Assembly: GCF_051401765.1 (NCBI RefSeq)
Contig: NC_135071.1
Coordinates: 21,044,961 to 21,108,960 of the forward strand
Direction of reading: 5' to 3'
DNA: 64,000 nt
Source of the DNA: Calliopsis andreniformis
Lineage: Eukaryota; Arthropoda; Insecta; Hymenoptera; Andrenidae
Part shown: one piece after another, positions 1 through 13,492 of the stretch
Position numbering within the stretch: position 1 is the stretch's first letter
Layout: each line of letters begins with the position of its first letter
The notes under the pieces: generated by a model
What the model saw: only the letters and a program-made list of their open reading frames with translations
What the model was told of the DNA's origin: nothing
Database searches by the model: none
Position numbers and translations under genes: made by a program

Positions 1-2332
1 CTCTTAAATCCTTTCTTGGCTTTCGAATCGATTCGATCCTAAATTCGTCGATGCGACCGTGTTGACGATATCTATTATAATACAATCCGTCGACATCGTT
101 TCATCTCTTCGATGTAATCGATTTTTTACAATTAGTCGGTGACAGTTTGTTTTCCCACGCAATCCAGAAGCACGCGGAAGTGTTACTCGTAACGGTATAC
201 ACCATTGATCGCAACAGTATCCGTGAATGGATGACCATTGTGCCGTGAATGGGCGATAGTTCCGCTTGGGAAGTAGGTGGGTCTGGCCTTGGGTCTGTCG
301 TTTCGCTCTGCGACAGATTCGCACGGTATAAAAGGTCATCCATGAACGAGGACTTGAAAAATATTTAATCGGTAGTTTCTCGAGGAAATGTCCAAGGGAC
401 AGATTGTCGAAAGAATAACGACGGTTTCTCCTCGATTCTGGAGGCGTGACTATTATCGATACCCTTTCCCTGTGGGCCAGCAGCGAGGGTAATTATTCCC
501 GTGGCCGCGACAACGGAGGAAACACATGTTCCACCACGTGGGCCAACGATATAATAAATCCGGACCCTCGTTGTAACGCAATTTCGTCTCATTGTGCCCC
601 GCGTGGCCCCGGTTATGAAACTCAATTCTCATTGTGAGTAACGCGCGGGGTTCTCGAGCAGACCCCCTCATTTTTGGCCTTTCGAGGCTCGAAAGGTAAC
701 CCATTGGCGTTTCTGCCAGGGTGGAGATAAAGGAACGGCGGAAAGGAAAAAAAGCGTAGGGAGCAGAGAGAGAAAGAGGGATGGAACCAGTTTCTCTGGT
801 GTCTAGGTATCTGGGAGGAGCGTCTTGGCTTCTATCCGCGGCTTTCTTTCCCTCCCGATCCCTCCACGAGTCCTCGCTCGCCTTTCTCTTTTTCACAGGG
901 AGAAAAGAGTGGCGCTGTGCTGGCCCGGCTGACCAGTGCTCACGGACACTGCTGGAGCACCGCGCGACACGCCTGACCCCAACTCCAGACCCATGAATAT
1001 TCTCGACTGCAGCACGGGGACACTTCGGGGTTGCCAGGGTAAACGGGGAGGCAGGGTTATGAATGTCATTCGCAAACGTTAATCGACGAAATACAAAACC
1101 CATTAGACGCCACCGTCGCCGAGAGCACCGAGGCCTGGCCACGGTTTCAGCGAAGCGCACGCCCATGTCATCTTCGCTATTGTCAGGATGGCACAATTAG
1201 AGGCGACTTGACACCACGGTTTCCTCTGATTGGTACCCATTGTCGGCCGACCGACAGATCCTACCTTGGACAGTGACGAACGTCGATCTTGCGACTGCGC
1301 TTGCAACGATGGGGATAAGGCTCTTCTTTTTTACGCGAGGGGAATTTTTCTTCGATCCCAAGACTGGTTCTTGCTAGTTCTCCTTTTTCATCGCTCTACA
1401 GAAATGCATATTTGTTGCGGTGTCTGGTACTAGGAGTCTCGTACGCATTTTTCTTGATAAATTGAAAGAACTTGGTCGAGAATATTTTGACCACCTACTG
1501 TCCGGACGCAGGTTACTCGCGTGAAAGTAATAAATAATTTTTCCCAACCACGTCGGTATCTAGTATTCTTGTATAGAATCGTCGATTATTCATTCGCATC
1601 GGAGACGAGCATCGCTTTAGTCGCGGCACCGCGCTGCTGCGTTGCGTAATCGCGCGATAACGCAATATATCGGGTCGTTTAGGAGGTCGTGGCGGCGCGC
1701 GCGGTGTCACATTGTCTGCCGACACCTCGGAGATGCTTCAACAAAACGCTCTCACACGCCGTGAAACTTTTATTCCGGCGAAATGGATGATGGCCGCGGT
1801 GCTTCGCACCGGGTGGCTCGCCCCTGTTCTCTTGCTTCTGGCTGCTGCTCCTCGCCGCTCGAAAGATCCTATCTGACACGAGGTGGGCGTACGATACTTC
1901 CCGACGGAGCAGCCTCGGAACGAGAACGACCTGTGTGAATTTAGGACAGGACGCTTGTATCACGGTGTAATCGTTCTTGAGCTTCATCGAGAAACGAGCG
2001 TGTCTTTCCCTCCTCTCAAACAGAAGCATAGAAAACTGTCTCGCATTTATCAGTTCCACGGGTGATTCTTTGGCAAAAATATTGTTATGCATTCTTTGGA
2101 CTACGCGCAGGAAATAGGACAGTTAACGTCATGCCTAAACCGCAAACGGAGTCCCTGACATCTTCCATCCTCATTCGAGTTCCATCAGGTTTGCTCAGCT
2201 AGAAACGTGTAGGTGTGTCCTTCGCGGTGGATCGCTCACCGTCGATCGTTTTAGCATTTTAAAAGCATTCCAGAGTCGCTCGATTTCTTCGCATACGTTC
2301 CAGCCCTGATCGGTCGATGGAAATCTGGTGGT

Positions 2333-2366
2333 GCGTCGCGTCGCGTCGCGTCGCGTCGCATCGCGT
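2333..2366. repeat. GCGTC pentamer array
   Basis: About six and a half copies of GCGTC with one C-to-A-type change near the end. A shorter relative is at 32429-32451. Confidence 0.9.
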
Positions 2367-3179
2367 TGGCCGACAGGACTTATCCTACGATCTCGGTCGA
2401 TGTCTCGAAAGTGCGGGCCCGTGCCTAATATTTCGCAACGACGACAGAGATTTAATAATAAGAGGGACGTGGAGCGATCGATTTCGCGCCCACACCCGAT
2501 CATCTCTCGCCAACGATTCCCGCCTTTATCGTTCTCCTCATTGTTCTTTCTTCTTTTCCTTTTTCCCTTTTTTATTTTTTCGCGGAAAACGCGTTACGCG
2601 CTGAATATCGCGTACGTTTCAATAAATCCTGCCAAAAATCACTCCCCGATTTCCATACAAACAATTCGACGGTCTTGTACAATGTCTCGGAACGTTTGTA
2701 CATCGTCATTGCACCGATAGGGTTTCTACCACGTTCATACCACTTGCGATTGTCCGCCTAATTTATGATTTACAATGAAATATGATTGTTGTCGGAAAGA
2801 AAATTGAGGCAACAGATACCCATAGTTATATCCAGATGTTAATATAGAAGAATACGACTACGCAGTACCATACATAGTAAGTACGACCGGTGGTTTTTCG
2901 GGAGGGAATGCCTCGCAGAGTTTAATTTGGAAATTTCGCCAGTCGACAATAATTAATCCCTTTCCCTTTGCCGCCTCTCTCCCTCGTTGCACCTTTTCCC
3001 CGTATTATTGTGCTTTGAAAGTACGACGCGCAGAGAGAAACGCGTCTCGAGTATATTCGTGTGCACGTGTGCGCATCTGAAATGCATCTAACTAGACGCG
3101 TTGCAGCGTGGCGCATGCAAGAACACGGGGAAGGGTGCATCTACTTGTTCCTCGGCGTCGGTGCATGAGGTACACACGT

Positions 3180-3254
3180 TTCCTCTCTCTCTATCTCCCC
3201 CCTCCCCCTCTCCCTCCCCCTCTCCCTCTACCTCTCCCTCTCTTTCCCCCTTTC
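3180..3254. repeat. Pyrimidine-rich tract
   Basis: About 75 bases of almost pure C and T, with CCCTCT-type units. It may form triplex DNA. Confidence 0.85.
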
Positions 3255-3971
3255 GCGGTATAATATATAATGAACATATCAGATGGCCGCCAGCGATGTC
3301 TGGGATTACATATTTGGATCCTATGTTAATGCAGAGTCGCGCTGCTATACATCACCGCTGCTGTTATTGTGATTCAAAGATTGAATGGTTAAGGTACGAA
3401 GCCACGATTCTACCAGGGAACTCCGGGTGGGTGGATGGTGGTTGCGGTAAAGGAGGAGGGAGCGGATCGATGCGCTTGCACTTGGAGATAATATTGCAAA
3501 ATAGAGCCGCGGGATGCGACATCGCGATCACTGAACCGATAGAATCGCTGGGCGATGCCTTTCCTCGGGAATTTCCCAACAAATGTTTTGTTCGAATCCT
3601 GGCCCGTGTTACGAGAATGCCGCGAGAACGCGCAGTTTTTTCAGAGGACAGCACCAGTCACAGGGATATTCTATGTAGGAATAGTAGAAATGTTCGTTCC
3701 TACTGACGGGATACAATCAAGTAATCATGAGAGAGAAAGAGAAGGATTTCCTTTCATTCTCTAGTTTATCAAAATATAGACTAAATTGAAATGCTGCGTA
3801 GCTATGTGTCTATGTACGTTGGAGGAAAACATTGCTTGCGGCCCTTGCGTATAATCGCTGAGAGCAGTCCAAGGTTTCTTCTCAATAATATAATATGTAA
3901 ATACCCTGACATTTTGGTGTAAGCAAACATATATCAATCCTCTGGTCGAAAGAGACGCGTTGCTCCGTGCT

Positions 3972-4009
3972 GCGCGGCGCCGCGCCGTGCCGCGCCGTGC
4001 CGCGCCGTG
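3972..4009. repeat. GC-only decamer array (CGCGCCGTGC)
   Basis: Three tandem copies of a ten-base unit with a GC-only lead-in. It belongs to the dispersed GC array family described in the findings. Confidence 0.9.
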
Positions 4010-5972
4010 TCTCTGGAGATACATCCTTGGCTAATGTTCATTAATTGTCCGCGCAGACAACGTAATTATTTTGTCAATCATCCAAGCGGGGAAAAATGAT
4101 GCTGGAGATCCGAGTGGCAATTGTCTTCTCTTTATTTTCGCTTGCATAACGATGACCAGCCGACTGGCGGTCTACGATCGCGATTCTTTATTTTCGCACG
4201 GCTTATTAGCTGGGTCACAGGGTCGTATCCATCAAACACCATCAACATCCATTGTTTCGCTTCACCTGTAACAACTTCGTCCTGCCGCAACCACTTTGCA
4301 TTCTTTCTTTTATTCCTCCTGCACATACGTTTATGTACAGACGCGAGAGAAAGTTTCTTTCGCATCTATATTTTCTGCCGTGGCAGGGACTGCCTGGCTA
4401 CAGCCCTTTCTTTTTCATTCATCGAAATAATATAGATTTTTTCATAAATAATACAGCGCCATGAACGTGCTTAGTCGGCGAACAGAAAATAAATGATTCT
4501 CTTGCCAACTGGCGAGGGAAGTGAAAGCACGAGTGGGAGGGTCTGGAGGCTACGGTGTATCGCAGAAGCCGATTTTTCGTGGCCTGTCGAAAAGGATAAT
4601 TCAATTATTCGTCGAATCGTTTTGTCGTAACCGAAATGACGTGCCATTTGGCATAAAGGCTCACCTGCCAACGCGCATAATACAGGAACAATTGTTTGGG
4701 CGTCCAGTCGAGTTGTGCTCTCGCTAGCGTTGCTGCTGCTGCTGTTCTTTTCGTTCTTCCTTTCCTCTAGGTGGCTTTTCTTTTTCTCGCCGGGCACACA
4801 GCCCACCCGTGGCGAGTCGATCACCGCCACCAGCTCGTTCGACCGACGATTTCGTTGCATTTCGAAACGATTCTTCCTTCAGCAATCTCGGAATAACGCT
4901 TTCTGCTGTACCCCGCATCGCGCACTAGTTCAACATACAAACTTGGGAACACTGCAACATTCTAATGCCGTGTATTGTGGTATAATATTTGAAAGAAAGA
5001 CGAAGGTGTGTACGATAATTGAATTTGGACGTTTGAAGATAGTAGTGTATAGATATCAGTGTTGGAGGAATATCTCTGCAGAGAGCTGCTTACTGGCCAG
5101 ACACAAACAATGGTGATCGAATGTCGGACAAAAGCTTGACTGGACAATGCCCAACGTGGATGGGTGAATCGATGTAATTTGGAACGTGTCGGGGCAGGAA
5201 GTGACTGCGCGGGAATTATTCTGAAAACAAAAATATCGCTCGCGTATACTAGCCCAGGGTCGGCAAAAGGAAAACAGCCGCTTCTTGGCTTCTTTTAATT
5301 CACGCATTGTGGGCCGCGTTTACTCGCCACAAAGACGTTCCCACGAACAGCCAATGAGTTGGCAAATATAACAAAAACATTGGCCCATGGATGATGGTCT
5401 CTCGTTCCTTTCTTTCTTCTCCCATACCTCCGATAGTCTACCTCTCGAATTCATGAGCCACATTAGATTACATTTCCACAGTATCTTTCCACAATATCTT
5501 GGAAGATTTGATTTTCTGTTTAGAATCGAGTAACTTATGAGAAATGTAGCGTTGACGGTCGATTTAATTAGCGTTATCGATCAAGATACAGTTGAAGTGG
5601 AGAGGAAACGATTACTCGGTTTAGTAAAACGCTGCCGGGGATGTCCGGTAATCGATTTGAATCGAAAACAGTCCAGCGAAACGGTATTGTCTCTAGCGTT
5701 CTGCGAACAATCGAACGACCTCGACCCACCTCATCCGTTCGATTTTATTAGGTGTGGAAATTCACGAGTTCTCTCGATACGACTGAAACTAAAAAGCTCG
5801 TTCGTTTGATCGAAGGAAACATAAGTGCAATAGTTGAATGAAAATAAGGCGTGAAGAACGGGTACGTTTTTAGTAGGAGCGACCACTGCCGAATAAAATG
5901 AAAGATAGCCGCGCGCCTACTATTCTGGGAAAGCCGAAGAATTCGGTCTCGGAACTGGGAATGTTTATGGGA

Positions 5973-5994
5973 CCCCATGCCGAAGGGCATGGGG
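5973..5994. repeat. Perfect 9-bp hairpin (CCCCATGCC / GGCATGGGG)
   Basis: Nine-base arms separated by the tetraloop GAAG. It is GC-rich and would be stable in RNA. No coding gene flanks it. Confidence 0.9.
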
Positions 5995-7766
5995 CACTAG
6001 CATTGTTCGATGGTGCCAAACAGTCTGGTCAGGCGGACTCGCGCCGCATGTACACCGCCAGCAGGATTCTTGAGCATCGTTTCTTGATGCAACCAATCGT
6101 TTCGGTCTTTCCAGAATCCCAATTGAACCCGTTATTCCATTATTTATGGAGATAGATCGCTCGGAATTTGTAATTGTTGCATGGAAAGGTCTACTGGCCA
6201 CCGTTCCCTTCGACAAATCTTATCAAACGGACAATTCTGACGTGACTCATTTTTACCTAGTTGTCTCCGGCGTTACATATTGTCACGGTTCACCTTCTTT
6301 TAGCGCTCGTCCCGTTCGTAAATGGTGACTCCGGGGTGGTCGTAAATTTCGATGCAAACCTGAAAGAAACGAGTGGGGGAGGCTTCCGAGAAACGCAATT
6401 TCGTATAAACACCTCGTTATTTACGAGCAATCTTCTTTTTCGCCATCCCTTTCGAAGACGCTCTTAGTGTGGAGACCCTGTGGCTAATTTGTGACTCATG
6501 ACTTCATGGTTAGGGATTTGCTTCAGAGCTGTGTTCCTGAAAAAACAACCGGTCAGACTTCTCGAGCATAATTCTGAGCTTCAGTTTACTTCAATCGGAA
6601 ATTTCTCTATTCTTCTGTAGATAGACTATAGACTTTCGATTGTTTTCACGTGATATTGTATTTGGACAATTTAAAAATAATTTATTGTGCATATGAACGA
6701 CATATCAACGACGTATCAACGCAACGATCAGAGACTCGAGTAAAAGAACCTCGACTCCTCGTACAATACTGCGTACGAATGGACAAAGCTGTTCTTGATT
6801 TCTATTAACCGACCGATTAAAGCCTGCCACCACTCGACTTCTCGATCTTTCTGTCCCCCTCCTCTTCGTTCGGGAAATAATAAAATAACACGCAATACGC
6901 TCGACTTCACAGCACCGTCTCGCGAGTCATTAACGTTATTCGGCGCCCCTCCATTTAAATCATATCACAATGGCCTTATTTGCTCGAACAATAGACCTCG
7001 CGTGTATACACGTTGCTGCGTTACGATCGAAGGGCTAAATGCTAAATCGTAAGGGCGATAAAAAACAGTGTTCCATCGATACTGATCTATGGAGCTCCTT
7101 TATTTCACGATTTCTCCTTCCTCCGCGGCACGAGAGGGACGATGAAAGAGTCCTCTTCGGTTTTTCGACTGGCTAGTACTTGAAGGTTCTTGTGCCCCGT
7201 CTCTCAGGACTCGCGTCGGACTCGCGTCGGACAGACACACTTCACGATAATGCCATTGCGAGACAGGCTGATTCGAACGTGAACGAACTTCTCGTTTCAT
7301 CGACGCGTATTAATATTTCATATCGATGTAAATGCCTCTGAACGGTGATAACCGACTGCACTTACATCGCGCGAGAACGAATTTCTTGCAATCTTCCTCC
7401 CCGTGCATTCTCGACCCCCGTCGCGTTCTCGAGTGAAGTCATCATTACCAACTGGCTGCATACCACGTTTGCTAATTAAAATTTCGAAGTGAGAAGCTAA
7501 TTAAACGTAAGTCTCGTTCCATGAGCGTTCAGAAAAAACGAGGAACTTCGGAGCACGTGCTTCGCGCGTGAAAAACGAATTGCCTTCTTCGAATTGAATC
7601 TGAATTCCTGCCGTAAATTTTCCAAAAGAAACGTATGCAGGCCGAAAACCGAGCATAATCGTGAAACAGGCGTCATCGCGTGTCTCATCGGCAGGAGACA
7701 AAAAGCAAAGTCTCGAGCTGGAGGTAGCCGCGTCGAACAGAATTTAATTACGCATTAAACGCGTTC

Positions 7767-7794
7767 CTCTCTCGCTCTCTCGCTCTCTCGCTCG
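7767..7794. repeat. CTCTCTCG octamer tandem
   Basis: About three and a half copies of an 8-bp unit, just before the GC array at 7818. Confidence 0.9.
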
Positions 7795-7817
7795 GAAGTC
7801 GCCTTGTCGAGAGACGG

Positions 7818-7875
7818 TGCGGCGCGGCGCGGCGCGGCGCGGCGGCCGCGGCGTGGCGTGGCGCGGCGCGGCGCA
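7818..7875. repeat. GC-only array (GGCGC pentamers)
   Basis: Nearly 60 bases made almost entirely of G and C, with GGCGC units and a GGCGTG variant in the middle. This is the longest array of the family in the window. Confidence 0.9.
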
Positions 7876-8177
7876 CCGGTGGAACTTCACAAGAGGCACA
7901 GGGTACAGGTACTCGACTTTCAATGACTGCCCCTGGGGCCATTGTGCCCGATTTCAAAGGATATAATTACGCTCACCTATGCCACGCTCGAATATCGCGG
8001 GGGTTTTGTTCGGCCGTGCGAATTATCCTCGGCTCGATCGCTTCGATTCCCGATAAGACTCGGTCTTCGAGCGAGAGGAGACCTTTTATTCCTTTCATTA
8101 TGCGCGCTCGCGACGAGGGGGTGGGCAACCGTTCGTCGGGAAGAAGTTGATTAAAACTGCGAGCGATATGTGTACCG

Positions 8178-8207
8178 GCGAAAGGAGCTCGCGAAAGGAG
8201 CTCGCGA
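8178..8207. repeat. 13-bp tandem (GCGAAAGGAGCTC)
   Basis: Two exact copies plus four bases of a third. Confidence 0.9.
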
Positions 8208-11200
8208 CACGAGGGGAGAACTGTTTGGAATAACGACGTGGTCGAGGCTCAATTGTCCAGAAATTTATTTTCGAGTTTCGCTATTGCTCGACGCGACGCG
8301 CAGTGGCTTCTCGCAGTGGTTTCCCGCCAATCCCACCATCGAAATTGTAGAGCAGAAAAAAAGCTGCTGGTAATTTGGGGCATCAGATTCTATTCGAACT
8401 GCCTGCGAGCATCCTGTTTACAGACTCTTCAGAATTCGCGGGCCCTCCTTTGTTGCGAATAAATTATTATTTGCCCTGAATATTCCATGGAGCTTTAACA
8501 GCGATGTTTGCGAGCATTCTTTACGCTGAATTGAATCTTGTCGCGAGGATGGAACAAGGGAGCATCTCCGTGGGCCTAACATCTGTCGGTCCTCACAAAT
8601 CATTCCCGCGCTTTTATGGATCGCAAAGTAGGCACGAGTACTTGGGGTGACCGACACCAGCTACAAACTCGTCCGATTGGTCAGCCACGATAGCTTCTCT
8701 CTGTTCGCTGGTTCTCGCGTGTGACCAGTAGGATACGTCGCATCGGCCATTAGATTCGCGACAGGGAACAAACGATGGGGTTGTGAAGTGTCGTAATAAA
8801 CGGGGATTCTTTTAATGGGAGTATAAGTGCCGACTCGCCGCATCGCGAGCTTCTCGAGGGCGCGAACGAGTTTTGCGAGGATCGTTCATCGAGGTCGTGC
8901 CACACGACGAGTCTGAACGGTGCACAATGCCTCTACGATCCGGTAGCAATGAATTTTCGGTAAACTGTCCCGTCGTACGTCCTTCTATTGTGCCTCGACG
9001 AGCATCCATCGGATCCATTCAAGATTTCCCAGTCGCGGAAACGTCCTGAGTAAACAGATCACTCGGATGGATTGGCTTCGGAGGCAGCTTGCCTCTGTAC
9101 TTGAAATTTTTCACCGAACAAGGACCGATGAATTGAGTGTGGGAACGTGGAATGTTCGTACGTAGACTCGCTTGTTTTGCTGAACAACTCGTCGTACATA
9201 CTAAATTATTCGCAATAATGGCATAGGTATGTGTATCGCAGCATCGACACTATCTCCTGAATTTCCAAAGTCTCGTTTCCTACTCGACGCCAGAACCTGT
9301 CGTCCCTTGTCGTAGGCAATTCGAGCGGAAGGTTAACATAATCCTTGTACAAATCTGAAGGCTTGTCAAGGGGTTGTTTCTCGGCGAGGAAAGACGCGTA
9401 TACACAGGGTAGGATGTATCGTGAAAGAAAGGAACTAGAATCGCAGGAAGGGAGGCAGAGGGTAGGATAGCACAGGGAGCGAGAGAGGGAGGGGGGCATC
9501 GTCCAAGCGATGCTGATAAACAACGTGCAAGCTATAAAGAGAACCTGATCCGGACAGCGGTCGTTCATTGTCCTGGCGCGGGCTGCTGCACGATGTATTT
9601 GGACAGTCAGTTGTTAACGGCAATGAAATCCGCCATTGTGGCACCGTTCGCCGGGGACAATTGCCCATTATGGCGGTGACTACCTTCCGCGCTTCGTATA
9701 CCATAATTACATTACGCGAGTTGCGCCACTAGCCCCTGTGTGTTCGCCTATTGTTGCCACGGATGTGTTCATGGGTGTGCCGCACGTTTCGATCCGTGTT
9801 TTAGTCAGCTGAATCGATAAGCGGTCGTGTTGGTGCACCTATATCGGCTGTGTGCCATTTTTGTAGGTGGCAAACTGGCGAGAATCACCTCTATCGACTA
9901 AACTGAGAAAATTCTCTACGTTTACGCCTATGTAATTGCTGGTGCCAAACTGTCTGCTCGAAACGTCGAGACACGCCGTTCCACTGGAGGAGCGAAGGAA
10001 ACGTAACGAAGATCGTCTTCAAAATTCCAGGCACCCCGCCGAGAGCGACTCCACCCCCCGACACGTACCAGGTCCCTTTCATTTCTACCAATTTCCAGCG
10101 TACTAGGGCCGAACTATCAATGGGCAGGTTACACCAACCAAGCGTCTTCTGTCGGACATTCCACAGGGATTTCTTTTATTTCGTCTATTAAATTCCAATC
10201 TCTGAAACGCTTCTTCGATGGAGCTGTGGAATTGCAGATAGATTCGATTTAGATTCACGCTTGGTAATTATTGAATACCATTAGAAGAGGTGTTGGGTTG
10301 ACGGAAGCGACGTTAACTGACATAGAACAACCAGGGAGGGAAGTAGGTAAAAGTTTTCCAAAAGTGGAGGCTGAGGTTCGTTTGTGGGAACTTCCTATGC
10401 CATTCGTACATTTTCCCTTTCTACACGTCCGACCGCGAACAATGGATCACCATTTTCAGCATTCGCAACGTTCAGTCGGTCATTGTACGGTCGTGGACAG
10501 GTGAATAGATGGTTCGAAACTTTCTTAACCTAGCCCAAACAGAACTGTATCCGATCTCGTCTGACAATGACTGAGAAGCGATTGCATACATGATGTTCGT
10601 TCGACTGTAAGCTCTAGAAATGTGTAATGCATAATCTGCGGTAGAAAGCACAGCTGAATCATAGAAGATACCTTCCTCCATTTCGTAAAGCACTTTACTC
10701 CCTTCCCTGAGTGAGCGGTTAAGCTGAACGCATATGTGTCTCCATAAAGTCAAGGGGGTAAGTGCGTACAGCATACGTTCTTATTCACGGTGGTTTGATG
10801 ATTCGCGGTCGGCCAGTTTCCGAAGGGTCCGCAAATTGTTGGTTAGAGCTCAAAGCCAATCGAGGGAGGAGAGAAAACGGGGTCGAAGCGGGCGAACCGT
10901 AATAAGTGACATTAGATTGTGATCGTTTGACCAACGACGATCACACGGGGGTTTCACCCTATCGAGATCAGACGTGCGTTCAACTTGTTCAAATAGTATT
11001 GGTGAGCAATGTTTGCAGCATTAAGTAACGTAGATATCTCTGATAAATGTAAATCTCTGTACTGCGATTATTTATCTTATATTTCATGTTTTTCTCGGAT
11101 TTATGAAAACTCGCCTCATTTCTACCGCCTTTCTAAACCTATCCACGCTAATTCGATGAACAAACACTCGACCATCGAGTCTAATGAACTTAACTTGCCA

Positions 11201-13452
11201 CCAGCTACGTAGGTATCCATCTCCGATCCGAAAGCCACGGAAAGCAACCCTACCTCCCTGAACTCGAGGCCTAAAGGCAATTATCGTTGTAGAAACAGCC
11301 AATGGCATGTTCCCTCTGTCGTGGTGTGAAAGTCAATTGCGTTCATAAAGCAACCATCCCACTCGCGTCCCATTTACTGCTTAAATATTCCTCGAGGGTT
11401 TTATGCAGGGGTACTCGTAGGGTCAAGGATTTTCATGGCAATTGCCGATAAACAATTGGTTGCTGGCCATTCCTCGTAGGAGGTAAGCATTGTCGAGCCC
11501 ACGGCGACGCGCGACGTCTTTCTCGAAAGCTAGTTTCAACGAGCACCCTTTGCGCTCGCGTTCCTATCTCTCTTTCGCTCCTCGTCTCCAACGTGTGCAT
11601 GGTTTACGTATACATTGTCAGCGGGGAGTCCCCCAAGGACGTCGGCTCCTGCTCGGCTGAGAAGCTATGCATACACTCTCACATGGTCCGCACGAGCGAA
11701 CCAAACCCGCCAAGCAACAACGAAAATATGATCGTTCTGCTTTTGAATGTTTCTGACACCGTAGACCCATCTATGTACGTATATACTGGACCTAGCAACG
11801 GGACATAGAGTGTTCGGACACGTGCCTTTCAGGAGCATAGTAGGAGCGGAATGGTTGTGTGTAGGTACGTATATCCGACATTGATTTTACGGTGTTGGGG
11901 CAATTGCGATGTCTCTATGCCTACCTATTACCTGCTTTCACGGAGGAAAAGAATCATCCTGCCGTTCTTGCTAGAATAGACCGACCGTTTAATAACTTAT
12001 TACATCGGGATTGAAGAACGTTTTTCTTGACGGTGAACCAGGATGCTAATCGCGCTTTTCTCGAGGGAAATCGCGGATAATAGGGAGCCGCTTTGATGTA
12101 AAGCGGCACTTGAGCTAGCTTCCTTTGAAGAATTCCACTGGTTCAGTCGTTCCACCAATTACTTCATAATGTTAGCTACCGGAAGAGGGAGAATTCCGGA
12201 AAAAGAAAAACCCACTATGCACACTTTGTGCCGTCTGAATGCTAATTTCTCTTTCCAGTTGTCCGTGAACGTTACGTGAAACGTTACGTTTTGCTGAAAT
12301 GCAATTTTTTCCTACATACAGACCTTTCAGAGATCCAACGACACGATGATCTTTCGAGTCAGATTCTTCAGTTTACGTGAACGCCTGATGCAGCGTTGTT
12401 CATCTCTGATCCGACGAATGCAAATTAGGCATATTTTACGTGGAATATTGGTGTTTGTTCCAGAAGTCCTTTCACAAGCTATCAGAAACTTCCACAATCT
12501 TTTGTATCGCATGAATGGCATTGAATCGCAATCCTGGTAACGGGCCATACGAACAGGAAATAGAAGGAGGATCATTCCTAAGCCCAGTGTGTAGCTGTCC
12601 AGGCAAACAATGTGATCTATGCACAAATCGATCGCGTCGGATGGAAGATACATCGATCCCCGGCTCGGATCTGTCCTTTCCATTCTCTCAAAGAGCCTGC
12701 TAGGCTTCAGCTCAAAGGTCGAAAATAAAAGAGTGTCGCGGAACACCTTGAAAAGGAACGCCGCGCCGCGCCGCCACATAAACGTATTATATATTTATGC
12801 CACGTCCCCCGGGATACCTGGCATTGTGTGCCTCGGCCACATCTTCACGACGCGACGCGACGATCTCCGCCATTCCTGACACCCTGTCGCCCCTTTTGTT
12901 TCGTTGGATGATTTCACTAGTATGGGACACCTTCGTGAGATAAGCCAGACAATAGCTGGTTCTCTCGTCTGAGGAAGACAGTATCGCGATCTCATCTTCT
13001 CGATCGGAGAGCCCGAAGAAGAAAAATCTAGTCTCTTATTTTTCGGATTATGTATACTATATTGTAGCCAAGACGCGTCAGCCATCAAACGTTTCGTGGG
13101 GATCCTGAATTCTTCGATTTCAGAGCACATCGTAAGTTCTGCGAAGCAAAGGGAGAAACTTTTCGACAAAGAAATGCTACAACCCTTGCAACGATTATGT
13201 CCTACCCTTTACCGCTCGTGGGGCGATGGTTCGTTTAGAAAATTCTCTTGGTCGTGAGGCCCAAGTTCGTTATTACCCTCTCGTACCTGTTAATCCATCT
13301 TTCACGCTCGGCCCGTCGCCGAGTGGAGGATCCAGGGCGAACAGTAACGATCCAGAGAAGAGGATATTCTCGCCTCGATGTAACAATCTGTATATGAATG
13401 CGGCGACTTTTTTTGCGACCGATACATGATACTTTCTCGAGAATCGGGGGGA

Positions 13453-13492
13453 GGCGCGGTGCGGCGTGGTGCGGCGTGGTGCGGCGTGGCGG
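13453..13492. repeat. GC-rich decamer array (GCGGCGTGGT)
   Basis: Three tandem decamers with one variant copy before them. Confidence 0.9.

Larger units (their letters stand above)
1..10000. other. Gene-free DNA with repeats and possible regulatory clusters
   Basis: No reading frame here has a recognisable domain or splice structure. The stretch holds short tandem arrays at 2333, 3180, 3972, 7207, 7767, 7818 and 8178. It has a perfect hairpin at 5973-5994, Su(H)-like TTCCCACG at 152-159 and 5338-5345, and SOX-like heptamers at 236, 590, 630, 5305, 7940 and 9634. Confidence 0.6.

Noticed and set aside
453..1196. 247-residue open frame on the - strand
   Set aside because: There is no recognisable domain, and the residue composition (Arg, Ser, Pro rich) is that of random CpG-rich sequence.
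3589..3606. GTTCGAATCC, a possible tRNA B box
   Set aside because: No matching A box, cloverleaf arms or terminator of T residues could be fitted around it.
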